A stretch of DNA of 16,357 bases from Rhizobacter sp. (GTDB lineage Bacteria; Pseudomonadota; Gammaproteobacteria; Burkholderiales; Burkholderiaceae_C). A program made the translations under genes and the position numbers. The notes beneath the pieces are model-generated. The model had not been told where the DNA came from. It was given only the letters and a program-made list of their open reading frames with translations, and made no database searches. Shown here one piece after another: positions 1 to 6,672 of the stretch (the stretch's first letter is position 1; each line of letters begins with the position of its first letter). The DNA lies in NCBI GenBank assembly GCA_025359585.1, contig JANYFX010000359.1, positions 1 to 16,357 of the forward strand, in the 5' to 3' direction.

Positions 1-147
1 ATCGGCACCATCGGAGCCGCGCAGCTTGAACTCGGGCGCTTGGCGCGGCGGTTCGAAGACGCCGGCCTTCAGGGTTGGAACGGCCTGCGCCGTCAGCAGC
101 GTGGCGCTCAGGGCGAGCAATGTGAAGAGGCGGTTCAGGCGGGTCAT
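1..147 (-). CDS. SCO1/SenC-like exported protein, N-terminal 49 residues only
   Basis: Partial gene; it starts with ATG at 147 and runs off the left edge in frame. The visible protein opens with MTRLNRLFTLLALSATLL and a cleavage site near AQA, a typical Sec signal peptide. It continues with GVFEPPRQAPEFKLRGSDG, which resembles the stretch leading into the thioredoxin-like fold of SCO family proteins. Those proteins are periplasmic and help build the copper site of cytochrome oxidase or act as thiol reductases. The diagnostic CxxxC and later His lie outside the window, so a redoxin/AhpC-type protein cannot be excluded. It starts 13 bp after the stop of the substrate-binding protein upstream, so the two are probably co-transcribed. 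No good ribosome site is visible, which suggests translational coupling. Confidence 0.65.
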   Translation of the reverse strand, partial: MTRLNRLFTLLALSATLLTAQAVPTLKAGVFEPPRQAPEFKLRGSDGAD

Positions 148-160
148 CGGTGGCGGCGGT

Positions 161-1210
161 TCACAGCGGGATGGTGGCGGCACGGGCCGCCTTCGCGAAG
201 CTCTCGTCCATGTACTTCTCGTAGGCGACAGGAGCCTTGATCGTACCGGCCTCGATCGACAGCTGCATCAGTTCATCGAACTCGGCGCGGATCATGCGCA
301 GGTCGCCGTAGGTCACGCGATCGACCGGGTTTTCCATCACGAAGCGGATGATGTTCGGGTCCTGGTTGAAATACTTGCGGCCGGCAGCGATGGCCACGGC
401 CTTGTTGCGGTTGTCCTGCTTCTGGTCGAGCCACTGGCCGGCACCGAGCACGTGGTTCACCAGGTCCTGCACCAGCGGCCGGTTGTCGCGGATCAGCTCT
501 TCGCGCACCGTCAGCACGCAGCAGATGTAGTTGCGCCACTCGTCGCGCGTCATGCGCAGGGCGCGTGCATAACCGGCACGCTGTGCGGCAGCGCCGAAGG
601 GCTCGCCGGTGCAGTAGGCGTCGACCGCCTTCGCGTACAGCGCGGCCGGCATGTCGGGCGGCGGCATCTCGACGATCTGAATGTCTTTCGGCGTCATGCC
701 TTCGCGTGCGAGCATCTTGCGCAGGAACAGGAAGTCGACCGCGAAGCGGCTCGGAATCGCGATGCGCTTGCCCGTCAGGTCCTTGAACTTCTGGTACGTC
801 GAGTCGGTGCGCACCATGATCACCGCGCCCGAGCGGTGGCCGAGCGAGACGATCTTCACCGGGATCTTCTTGTCGGCCAGGTCCATCACCAGCGGCGCGA
901 GCATGTAGGCGGCCTGGATGCGCCCGGCCATCAGCGATTCCTTGATCTCGGGCCAGCCGTTGTACTTGCTGTACTCGTACTCGAACTGCGGGCCGCCGCT
1001 CTTGTCGGTGCTGTTGGCGCTGGCCCGCGCCACGCAGGCCACGGGCAGCGTGAGGTTGCAGGTGACCGGCAGGCCACCGACCAGCAAGGGCTTGGGGGCA
1101 GCGGCCGCAGCGGGCAGCGCAGCCGCCGGCAGCAGCGCGGCTGCCACGGCGCCGCCCAGCAGCGAGCGACGGTCCAGACCATCCGGGGGGGCGAGGGCTT
1201 CTGCGTTCAT
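161..1210 (-). CDS. ABC transporter substrate-binding protein, NMT1/CmpA-NrtA-like, Tat-type signal
   Basis: A 349-aa periplasmic binding protein. I chose the ATG at 1210 because AGAGG lies just upstream (1214-1218); a longer frame to 1261 has no such site. The N-terminus has a twin-arginine-like motif (DRRSLLGG, Arg14-Arg15) and an Ala-rich hydrophobic stretch to about residue 38. The body matches the NMT1/THI5-like and nitrate/bicarbonate/sulfonate-binding family: NGWPEIKESLMAGRIQAAY, LAPLVMDLA, VEMPPPDMPAALYA and GEPFGAAA. Unusual for this family are several cysteines: Cys51 and Cys59 in a TCNLTLPVAC stretch, and an adjacent Cys230-Cys231 pair in NYICCVLTVREEL. The ligand is unknown. No permease or ATPase gene is in view; they may lie left of the window. 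It is followed at once by a SCO-like gene, which hints at a metal, thiol or respiratory link, but that is inference. Confidence 0.85.
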   Translation of the reverse strand: MNAEALAPPDGLDRRSLLGGAVAAALLPAAALPAAAAAPKPLLVGGLPVTCNLTLPVACVARASANSTDKSGGPQFEYEYSKYNGWPEIKESLMAGRIQAAYMLAPLVMDLADKKIPVKIVSLGHRSGAVIMVRTDSTYQKFKDLTGKRIAIPSRFAVDFLFLRKMLAREGMTPKDIQIVEMPPPDMPAALYAKAVDAYCTGEPFGAAAQRAGYARALRMTRDEWRNYICCVLTVREELIRDNRPLVQDLVNHVLGAGQWLDQKQDNRNKAVAIAAGRKYFNQDPNIIRFVMENPVDRVTYGDLRMIRAEFDELMQLSIEAGTIKAPVAYEKYMDESFAKAARAATIPL

Positions 1211-1213
1211 GGG

Positions 1214-1218
1214 CCTCT
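1214..1218 (-). promoter_or_regulatory. Ribosome binding site (AGAGG) fixing the substrate-binding protein start
   Basis: AGAGG on the minus strand, three bases before the ATG at 1210. It supports the start that places the twin-arginine motif about 14 residues in, over the upstream start at 1261. Confidence 0.55.
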
Positions 1219-1346
1219 GTCTTGAACAAAGTCGATGATGCATTTTCCACCAGCGGCTCATGGTGAGGGCGGTGGTCGCGCCGCACGCTTCGATCTGTCA
1301 GACTTCCGGCCGCAGGTTCCGCCACGGATCCAACGATTCCACCGAT

Positions 1347-1351
1347 GGGAG
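1347..1351 (+). promoter_or_regulatory. Ribosome binding site (GGGAG) deciding the hydrolase start
   Basis: GGGAG lies eight bases before the ATG at 1360 and overlaps the alternative ATG at 1345, so it supports the downstream start. Confidence 0.6.
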
Positions 1352-1359
1352 ACAGCACG

Positions 1360-3387
1360 ATGAAGGCCGACAACATCCTTCGATGCGCGCAAGGGCTGTT
1401 TCTGATGCCGGCCCTGCTGCTGGCGGCGTGCGCCATGCGTGGGCCGGCAGCCGACGCCGGGCCCGCGGCCACGGTCGAGCGGCTCGAGATCGTCAGCCGC
1501 AAACCGGCGTTCGGCGCGACCCGATTCGGCGACGCGGGTGAGTACGAGATCGTCGTGGCGATTGCGCATGTGAAGACGAACCCCGCGCACCCGGGCAACC
1601 GGAGCATTGTCGATCTGGCCGCGGCCGCCGACGCCGACGGCATGGTGCGGTACCGAACCGATGTGGTGATCCTTCGGCCGCGCGCCAGCGACAAGGCATC
1701 GCGGGTCCTCGTGTTCGACGTTGCCAACCGTGGCCGCAAGCTGATGCTGCCGCTGGTCGACGACGGCGACCTGCAGGCCGACACCGCGGCACAGGCCGGC
1801 AACGGCTGGCTGATGCGCCAGGGGCACACGATGCTGTGGGTCGGCTGGCAGGGCGACATCACGCTCGACAAGTCCGGCCAGAACCTGGGCATGGCGCTGC
1901 CGGTCGCCACGGACCGGGGGGCGCCGATTACCGGCACCAGCCTCGAAGAGATGGTGTTCGACGCGCCCGGCAGCGTCGGTGCGATGCCGCTGTCCTATCC
2001 ATCGGCAACGCCGGACCCGGCGCGTGCCGAGTTGACGGTGCGCGCCCGACCCGGCGCACCGGCCACCGTGTTGCCGGCGGACGCGTGGCGCTTCAAGAGC
2101 GCCAGCGAAATCGAGATCAAACGCCCGGCCGGGTTCGACGCGGGCGCCATCTACCAGTTCAGGTACGAAGCGCGCGATCCTCGACCGATGGGCCTGGGCA
2201 TGGCCGCTGTTCGTGACGTGGTCAGCTTTCTGAAATCTGCGCAGCCCGACGCGGCCGGGCAGCCGCAGCCGCTGGCCGACATCAAGCCCGATGTGACCGT
2301 GGCACTCGGCATCTCGCAATCGGGCCGCTTCCTGCGCGACTTCATCTGGCAGGGTTTCAACGCCGCGCCCGGCGGCGGGCGCGTGTTCGACGCGGCGATG
2401 CCGACCATCTCCGGCTCGCGCAAGAGCTTCACCAACGTGCGCTGGGCCCAGCCGGGCCGCTACTCGCGCCAGCACGAAGACCACGGGTACTACGGCGACC
2501 AGTTTCCGTTCGGCTACGCCACGATCACCGACCCGGTCAGCGGCCGCACCGACGGCATCTTCGCGCGTTGCCGCACCGACGACACCTGCCCGAAGCTGAT
2601 GCATGTCGACAGCAACCTGGAGTTCTGGCAGGGACGCGCATCGCTCGTCGTGACCGACGGTGCCGGGCGCGACGTGGCGCTGCCCGACGACGTGCGGGCG
2701 TACCTGATGTCGTCGACGCAGCACGTGACGGCGGGATCACCGACGGCGGGCATCTGCCAGTTGCCGAACAACCCGGCCCGGCAGTCGTCGACCTACCGGG
2801 TGCTGCTGACGCGCCTGGTCGCGTGGGCGCGCGGGGCGCAGTTGCCGCCGCCGAGCCGCTACCCTTCTGTGGCGGGTGGAACCCTGGTGGAGCCCGAACG
2901 TGCCGCGATGGGCTTCCCCGATGTGGGCAAGCTCGGGCTGACGCTGCCGCTGGCCTTGAATGAGCTGAACCCGGTTGATCACTCGGTCACGCCGGCACGT
3001 GCCGACACGGGCCGGCGCTACAAGGTGCTCGTGCCGCGCACCGATGCCGACGGTCATGACCTGGCCGGCATTCGTGTGCCCGACATCGAGGCGCCGCTCG
3101 CCACGCACACCGGCTTCGGCCTGCGCAAGCCCGGGTTCGCCGAAGGCCAGCTGTGCGGATTGAACGGCAGCTACCTGCCGCTGGCGAAGGACGCGCAGGA
3201 GCGCAGTGCGAAGCAGGACCCGCGTCGTTCCATCGCCGAGCGTTACCCGACCCGAACGGCGTATGTGCAAGGGGTGCGCACTTCCGCCGAGCGCCTGAAG
3301 GCCGAAGGCCTGATGCTCGACGAGGACGTGGCCCGCGTGCTCGACGTTGCGGCCAAAGACGCGCGCGTGCAGGCGCTGCCGCAGTAG
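1360..3387 (+). CDS. Predicted lipoprotein, alpha/beta-hydrolase domain protein (Abhydrolase_10-like)
   Basis: A 675-aa protein. The start at 1360 is preferred over the ATG at 1345 because GGGAG sits at 1347-1351 with good spacing. The N-terminus is a lipoprotein signal: a hydrophobic stretch ending in LLLAAC, so Cys24 is the likely lipidated residue. The body resembles the large alpha/beta-hydrolase domain family often annotated only as 'alpha/beta hydrolase domain-containing protein': FDVANRGRK near the front, then GISQSGRFLRDFIWQGFN with the probable nucleophile Ser319 (Ser321 is the other candidate), and KLMHVDSNLEFWQGRASLV later. The Asp and His of the triad were not assigned with confidence. 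Substrate is unknown; ester hydrolysis in the periplasm or at the outer membrane is the likely chemistry. It stands alone, divergent from the binding protein and convergent with the LanC-like gene. Confidence 0.83.
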   Translation: MKADNILRCAQGLFLMPALLLAACAMRGPAADAGPAATVERLEIVSRKPAFGATRFGDAGEYEIVVAIAHVKTNPAHPGNRSIVDLAAAADADGMVRYRTDVVILRPRASDKASRVLVFDVANRGRKLMLPLVDDGDLQADTAAQAGNGWLMRQGHTMLWVGWQGDITLDKSGQNLGMALPVATDRGAPITGTSLEEMVFDAPGSVGAMPLSYPSATPDPARAELTVRARPGAPATVLPADAWRFKSASEIEIKRPAGFDAGAIYQFRYEARDPRPMGLGMAAVRDVVSFLKSAQPDAAGQPQPLADIKPDVTVALGISQSGRFLRDFIWQGFNAAPGGGRVFDAAMPTISGSRKSFTNVRWAQPGRYSRQHEDHGYYGDQFPFGYATITDPVSGRTDGIFARCRTDDTCPKLMHVDSNLEFWQGRASLVVTDGAGRDVALPDDVRAYLMSSTQHVTAGSPTAGICQLPNNPARQSSTYRVLLTRLVAWARGAQLPPPSRYPSVAGGTLVEPERAAMGFPDVGKLGLTLPLALNELNPVDHSVTPARADTGRRYKVLVPRTDADGHDLAGIRVPDIEAPLATHTGFGLRKPGFAEGQLCGLNGSYLPLAKDAQERSAKQDPRRSIAERYPTRTAYVQGVRTSAERLKAEGLMLDEDVARVLDVAAKDARVQALPQ

Positions 3388-3394
3388 CCGCGAG

Positions 3395-3422
3395 CTTCGG
3401 TGCGCCTCAGGGCGCGCCGAAG
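3395..3422. terminator. 12-bp hairpin between the convergent hydrolase and LanC-like genes
   Basis: An inverted repeat pairs 3395-3406 (CTTCGGTGCGCC) with 3411-3422 (GGCGCGCCGAAG): 12 bp with one G-T wobble. The four-base loop TCAG holds the stop codon of the LanC-like gene. It begins seven bases after the hydrolase stop. There is no T-run on either side, so it would have to stop polymerase, or protect 3' ends, through stem strength. Position and symmetry suggest it serves both genes. Confidence 0.65.
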
Positions 3423-4630
3423 AACACGTCCAGCGTGGGGAAATTCGCGGTGCCGTGAATGCAGTCCCAGAGGTAGATCGCAAAACCCGGGTCGCCGGTC
3501 CACAGCGAGTAGCGCATGCGGCCGTGCACGGCCGCTTCGGCCTCGGTCTGCGCGATGCCGTGCATCGCGAAGGCCCGGGCGCGCTCCAACCAGAGCGGGT
3601 CGCCGGTGCGCACGAACAGCTTCAGGAAGGCGTAGCCGTTGCCGCCTGTGCCGTGGCACAGGTTCGAGCCTTTCGTCAGCGGGCCGGCCTGCCACGTCGC
3701 TTCGCCGGCCGCGAGCAGCAGATCGTCGAGCGCCGTGCCGGGCAGGTCGGCCAGGCAGATCACGAAGCCCGGCGCGCCGTGGCAGAACTGCATCAGCAGT
3801 GTGCGTTTGCCGTTGCGCAGCGTGTCGAGCCAGGCCGGCCAGTTCGCTGCGCCGTCTTCGACCACGGCAGTTCGGCGGATCGTGTTCTCGATGCAGGCCT
3901 GCCACGCAGCCCACTCCTCCGTGCCGAGCAGGTGTCGCCCGCGGATCAGCGGCGAGGTCGTCGCGACGAAACCGTGCACCGCGTCGAGGTAGGTGCTCTG
4001 GCTGCCGTACATGTCCTGCGTCCAGTGGTGGCACCGGTGCTGCTCCGACCACAGCAACTGCGACCACAGCTTGGCGGCCGTGCGCCGGAACAGATCGGCC
4101 CAGCGTGCCTCGCCGGTGTGCTGGTGCAGGCACAGCGCCGCCAGCAGCGTGCCGGGCGAGCCCCACATCAGCTCGCGGGTCGGGTTGTCGATGTTGCCTT
4201 CGATCAGGGCTTCGAGCCGGTCCGCGGTGTGCGGCGCGGGCGCCAGCCACTGGCTCAGCATCAGGATCGGCGTGTCGCCCATCAGGTAGGAGGCGCGATG
4301 AACCTCGTATTCGTCACCCAGCCACGCACGGTTCAGTGGCAGCAAAGGCTCCACGAACGGCGCGTACGAACGCGAAAGCGTCGCGGCACCCAGGCTCTGC
4401 AGGTGGTGCAGCGCCCACAAGACGCCGCAAGCGCCGAAGTAGAGCGGCGTGAAGCTGCGCAAGGACGGGTCGTCGCCCTTGTCGGCGTCGCGCGGGTGAA
4501 TCGGCCAATGCCGCTCCGGCGAATGCTGCGCTTCGGTGTCGTGCACGATGGCCTGGATGGCAGCACGGGCGTGCGCTTCGTTCCAGGCGATCGGCTGGCA
4601 AGGTTCATGGCGTGCGGGGTCGAACAGCAT
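3407..4630 (-). CDS. Stand-alone LanC-like (lanthionine synthetase C-like) zinc protein
   Basis: A 407-aa protein starting at the ATG at 4630, with a perfect GGAGG (4638-4642) seven bases upstream. The LanC alpha/alpha-barrel repeats are visible as glycine motifs between helices: FGACGVLWALHHL, LMWGSPGTLLAAL, YLDAVHGFVA, LMQFCHGAPGFVI, NLCHGTGGNGYAFLKL and a final WTGDPGFAIYLWD. By analogy with NisC, the zinc ligands are Cys283, Cys325 and His326, and His219 (in VHGF) sits where the catalytic histidine is found. So the active site looks complete. In this family bacterial members close thioether rings in lanthipeptides, whereas eukaryotic LANCL proteins add glutathione to dehydroamino acids. 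No precursor peptide, dehydratase, protease or exporter of a lanthipeptide cluster is present. It has no signal peptide, so it is cytosolic. It diverges from lolC across 86 bp. The family call is firm; the substrate is unknown. Confidence 0.9.
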   Translation of the reverse strand: MLFDPARHEPCQPIAWNEAHARAAIQAIVHDTEAQHSPERHWPIHPRDADKGDDPSLRSFTPLYFGACGVLWALHHLQSLGAATLSRSYAPFVEPLLPLNRAWLGDEYEVHRASYLMGDTPILMLSQWLAPAPHTADRLEALIEGNIDNPTRELMWGSPGTLLAALCLHQHTGEARWADLFRRTAAKLWSQLLWSEQHRCHHWTQDMYGSQSTYLDAVHGFVATTSPLIRGRHLLGTEEWAAWQACIENTIRRTAVVEDGAANWPAWLDTLRNGKRTLLMQFCHGAPGFVICLADLPGTALDDLLLAAGEATWQAGPLTKGSNLCHGTGGNGYAFLKLFVRTGDPLWLERARAFAMHGIAQTEAEAAVHGRMRYSLWTGDPGFAIYLWDCIHGTANFPTLDVFFGAP

Positions 4631-4637
4631 GCGGGAT

Positions 4638-4642
4638 CCTCC
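4638..4642 (-). promoter_or_regulatory. Strong ribosome binding site (GGAGG) of the LanC-like gene
   Basis: A perfect GGAGG seven bases before the ATG at 4630. It rules out the longer frame that starts at 4759 inside lolC, and implies efficient translation. Confidence 0.75.
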
Positions 4643-4684
4643 GTGTGGTGAGGATTGTGGCGACACTTGGCCTCGGGCCTTCGG

Positions 4685-4711
4685 GGCGATACCCGCTCGG
4701 GTAGCATCGCC
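4685..4711. repeat. Inverted repeat immediately upstream of lolC
   Basis: GGCGATACCC (4685-4694) pairs with GGGT-AGC-ATCGCC (4699-4711): 4 + 6 bp with a three-base AGC bulge and a GCTC loop. It ends five bases before the lolC ATG. It contains TAGCAT (4702-4707), a possible -10 element. It lies in the short divergent region between the LanC-like gene and lolC, so it could be an operator or a hairpin in the lolC leader. Function is inferred only from position. Confidence 0.4.
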
Positions 4712-4716
4712 CTCCA

Positions 4717-5973
4717 ATGAACTGGCCCTATGAACTTCAAATCGGCTGGCGCTACACACGCGCCGGCCGCACCGGGCGCCGCAACGGCTTCATCTCTTTC
4801 ATCTCCGGCGTGTCGATGCTCGGCATCGGCCTGGGGGTGGCGGCGCTGATCATCGTGTTGTCGGTGATGAACGGCTTTCGCAAAGAGGTGCAGGACCGCA
4901 TGCTCTCGGTGATCTCGCACGTCGAGATCACGTCGAGCGACGGCGCGGCCTTGCCCGACTGGCAGGCCACGGCGGCCAAGGCGCGCCTGAACCCGCAGGT
5001 GATCGGCGCGGCGCCCTTCGTCGCGTCGCAAGCGCTGATCGCGCGTGGCGACGAGTTGCGCGGCGCGATCGTGCGCGGCATCTCACCGCAAGACGAAGCG
5101 ACCGTCACCGACATCGCCGCGCAACTGAAAGACACCGTGCTCGCGCGCCTCGTGCCGGGCGATTGGGGTGTCGTGCTCGGCATCGAACTCGCGCGCACGC
5201 TCGGTGTGCGGCAAGGCGACAAGGTGACCGTGATGGCACCGGGCGGGCAGGTCACACCCGCCGGTGTGGTACCGCGGCTGAAGCAGCTCACGGTCGTGGG
5301 CGTGTTCGACGCGGGGCATTACGAATACGACAGTACGCTCGCGCTGGTGCACGTCGACGACGCGGCGAAACTGTTCCGCGTCGAAGGCCCGACGGGCGTG
5401 CAATTGAAGCTGAAGGACCTGAACCAGGCGCGCGAAGTGTCGGCACAGCTCGCGCAAAGCCTCGGCCTGCAGGTGCAGGTGCGCGACTGGACCAGCACCA
5501 ACCGCAACTGGTTCGCGGCCGTGCAGCTCGAGAAGCGCCTGATGTTCATCATCCTGACGCTGATCGTCGCGGTCGCCGCTTTCAACCTCGTCTCCACGCT
5601 CGTGATGACGGTGACCGACAAACGCGCCGACATCGCGATCCTGCGCACGCTCGGCGCGAGCCCGCGTTCGGTGATGGGCATCTTCATGGTGCAGGGCGCG
5701 CTTTCCGGCGTGATCGGCACGTTCGCCGGCGTGGCCTTCGGCCTGTTGATCGCGTTCAATGTCGGCGTGATCGTGCCGGCGATCGAGCGGCTGCTGAGCG
5801 TGAGCTTTCTGCCGAGCAGCGTCTACCTCATCAGCCGCATGCCGAGCGAGCCGCAGAGTGGCGACATCGTGCCCATCGTCGTGATCTCGCTCGTGCTCTC
5901 GTTCGTGGCCACGCTCTACCCGAGCTGGCGCGCGAGCCGCGTGCAGCCTGCCGAGGCGCTGCGTTATGAATGA
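4717..5973 (+). CDS. lolC: Lipoprotein-releasing ABC transporter permease, LolC/LolE family
   Basis: A 418-aa inner-membrane protein that, with LolD, extracts mature lipoproteins from the inner membrane and hands them to LolA. It starts MNWPYELQIGWRYTRAGR and has the usual plan. There is one transmembrane helix near residues 24-50 (FISFISGVSMLGIGLGVAAL) followed by VMNGFRKEVQDRML. A periplasmic domain of about 200 residues comes next, then three helices at the end, including LMFIILTLIVAVAAFNLVSTLVM and the cytoplasmic coupling stretch DIAILRTLGASPRSVMGIF. The length fits LolC/LolE (about 400-415). Only one permease gene precedes lolD, so the complex probably uses two copies of this protein rather than a LolC-LolE pair. 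No good Shine-Dalgarno precedes the ATG, which lies right behind an inverted repeat with a -10-like TAGCAT, so a very short leader is possible. Confidence 0.95.
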   Translation: MNWPYELQIGWRYTRAGRTGRRNGFISFISGVSMLGIGLGVAALIIVLSVMNGFRKEVQDRMLSVISHVEITSSDGAALPDWQATAAKARLNPQVIGAAPFVASQALIARGDELRGAIVRGISPQDEATVTDIAAQLKDTVLARLVPGDWGVVLGIELARTLGVRQGDKVTVMAPGGQVTPAGVVPRLKQLTVVGVFDAGHYEYDSTLALVHVDDAAKLFRVEGPTGVQLKLKDLNQAREVSAQLAQSLGLQVQVRDWTSTNRNWFAAVQLEKRLMFIILTLIVAVAAFNLVSTLVMTVTDKRADIAILRTLGASPRSVMGIFMVQGALSGVIGTFAGVAFGLLIAFNVGVIVPAIERLLSVSFLPSSVYLISRMPSEPQSGDIVPIVVISLVLSFVATLYPSWRASRVQPAEALRYE

Positions 5974-6661
5974 TGACCAGATCGTGATCCGGGCCGAGGG
6001 CCTGCACAAGCGTTTTCAGGAAGGCAGTGGCGCCGAAGCGCTCGACGTGACGGTGCTGCAAGGCGTGGACCTGACCGTGCGCAAAGGCGAGACGATCGCG
6101 ATCGTCGGCGCCTCGGGTTCGGGCAAGAGCACGCTGCTGCACTTGATAGGCGGGCTCGAAGCGCCGAGCCAGGGCAGCGTGCAACTCGCGGGCCGAGACT
6201 TCGCGCAGATGGGCGCGGCCGAGCAGGGCGAGTGGCGCAACCAGCACCTCGGCTTCATCTACCAGTTTCACCACCTGCTGCCCGAGTTCACCGCGCTCGA
6301 CAATGTGGCGATGCCGCTGCGCATTCGCCGCGCCGGCAAACCCGAGGCGCGTGCGCGAGCGCAAGAAGTGCTTGCGCAAGTGGGGCTGGCCGAGCGTGCG
6401 CGGCACCGGCCGGCGCAGCTCTCGGGCGGCGAGCGCCAGCGTGTCGCGATCGCCCGAGCCCTGGCCGGTGGCCCGGCGTGCGTGCTCGCCGACGAGCCCA
6501 CCGGCAACCTCGACCGCGAGACCGCCGACGGCGTGTTTCAACTGATGCTCGACCTGGCGCGTGGCCAGGGCATGGCCTTCGTGCTGGTCACGCACGACGA
6601 GACGCTGGCGATGCGCTGCGACCGCGTTCTGCGGCTCAAGCTGGGCCGGTTGAGCGCTTGA
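5966..6661 (+). CDS. lolD: Lipoprotein-releasing ABC transporter ATP-binding protein LolD
   Basis: A 231-aa ATPase that powers lipoprotein release with the permease encoded just upstream. All ABC motifs are present: Walker A GASGSGKST (residues 48-56), the Q-loop in FIYQFHHLLPEFTALDNV, signature LSGGERQ (from 152), Walker B with Asp176-Glu177 in LADEPTGNLD, and the switch His210 in VTHDE. The FHHLLPEFTALDNV segment is characteristic of LolD among the MacB-type ATPases. The ATG overlaps the last 8 bp of lolC, with GAGG at 5953-5956 inside lolC, so the two are translationally coupled. The stop lies in one arm of a strong hairpin. Confidence 0.97.
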   Translation: MNDDQIVIRAEGLHKRFQEGSGAEALDVTVLQGVDLTVRKGETIAIVGASGSGKSTLLHLIGGLEAPSQGSVQLAGRDFAQMGAAEQGEWRNQHLGFIYQFHHLLPEFTALDNVAMPLRIRRAGKPEARARAQEVLAQVGLAERARHRPAQLSGGERQRVAIARALAGGPACVLADEPTGNLDRETADGVFQLMLDLARGQGMAFVLVTHDETLAMRCDRVLRLKLGRLSA

Positions 6662-6666
6662 GCCGC
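6631..6666. terminator. 11-bp hairpin over the lolD stop, between convergent genes
   Basis: Perfect inverted repeat: GCGGCTCAAGC (6631-6641) pairs with GCTTGAGCCGC (6656-6666), with a 14-base loop. The TGA of lolD is in the right arm. The next gene on the minus strand ends at 6673. No T-run follows on either strand. It is the likely 3' end of the lolCD transcript and possibly of the opposing six-gene transcript. Confidence 0.65.
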
Positions 6667-6672
6667 CGAGGG

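Noticed and set aside
3407..4630. Lanthipeptide biosynthetic gene cluster
   Set aside because: Only the LanC-like gene is present; no precursor, dehydratase, transporter or immunity gene is found on either side.
3347..4651. 434-codon plus-strand frame opposite the LanC-like gene
   Set aside because: The minus strand carries clear LanC motifs and a perfect GGAGG start; the plus frame is composition noise.
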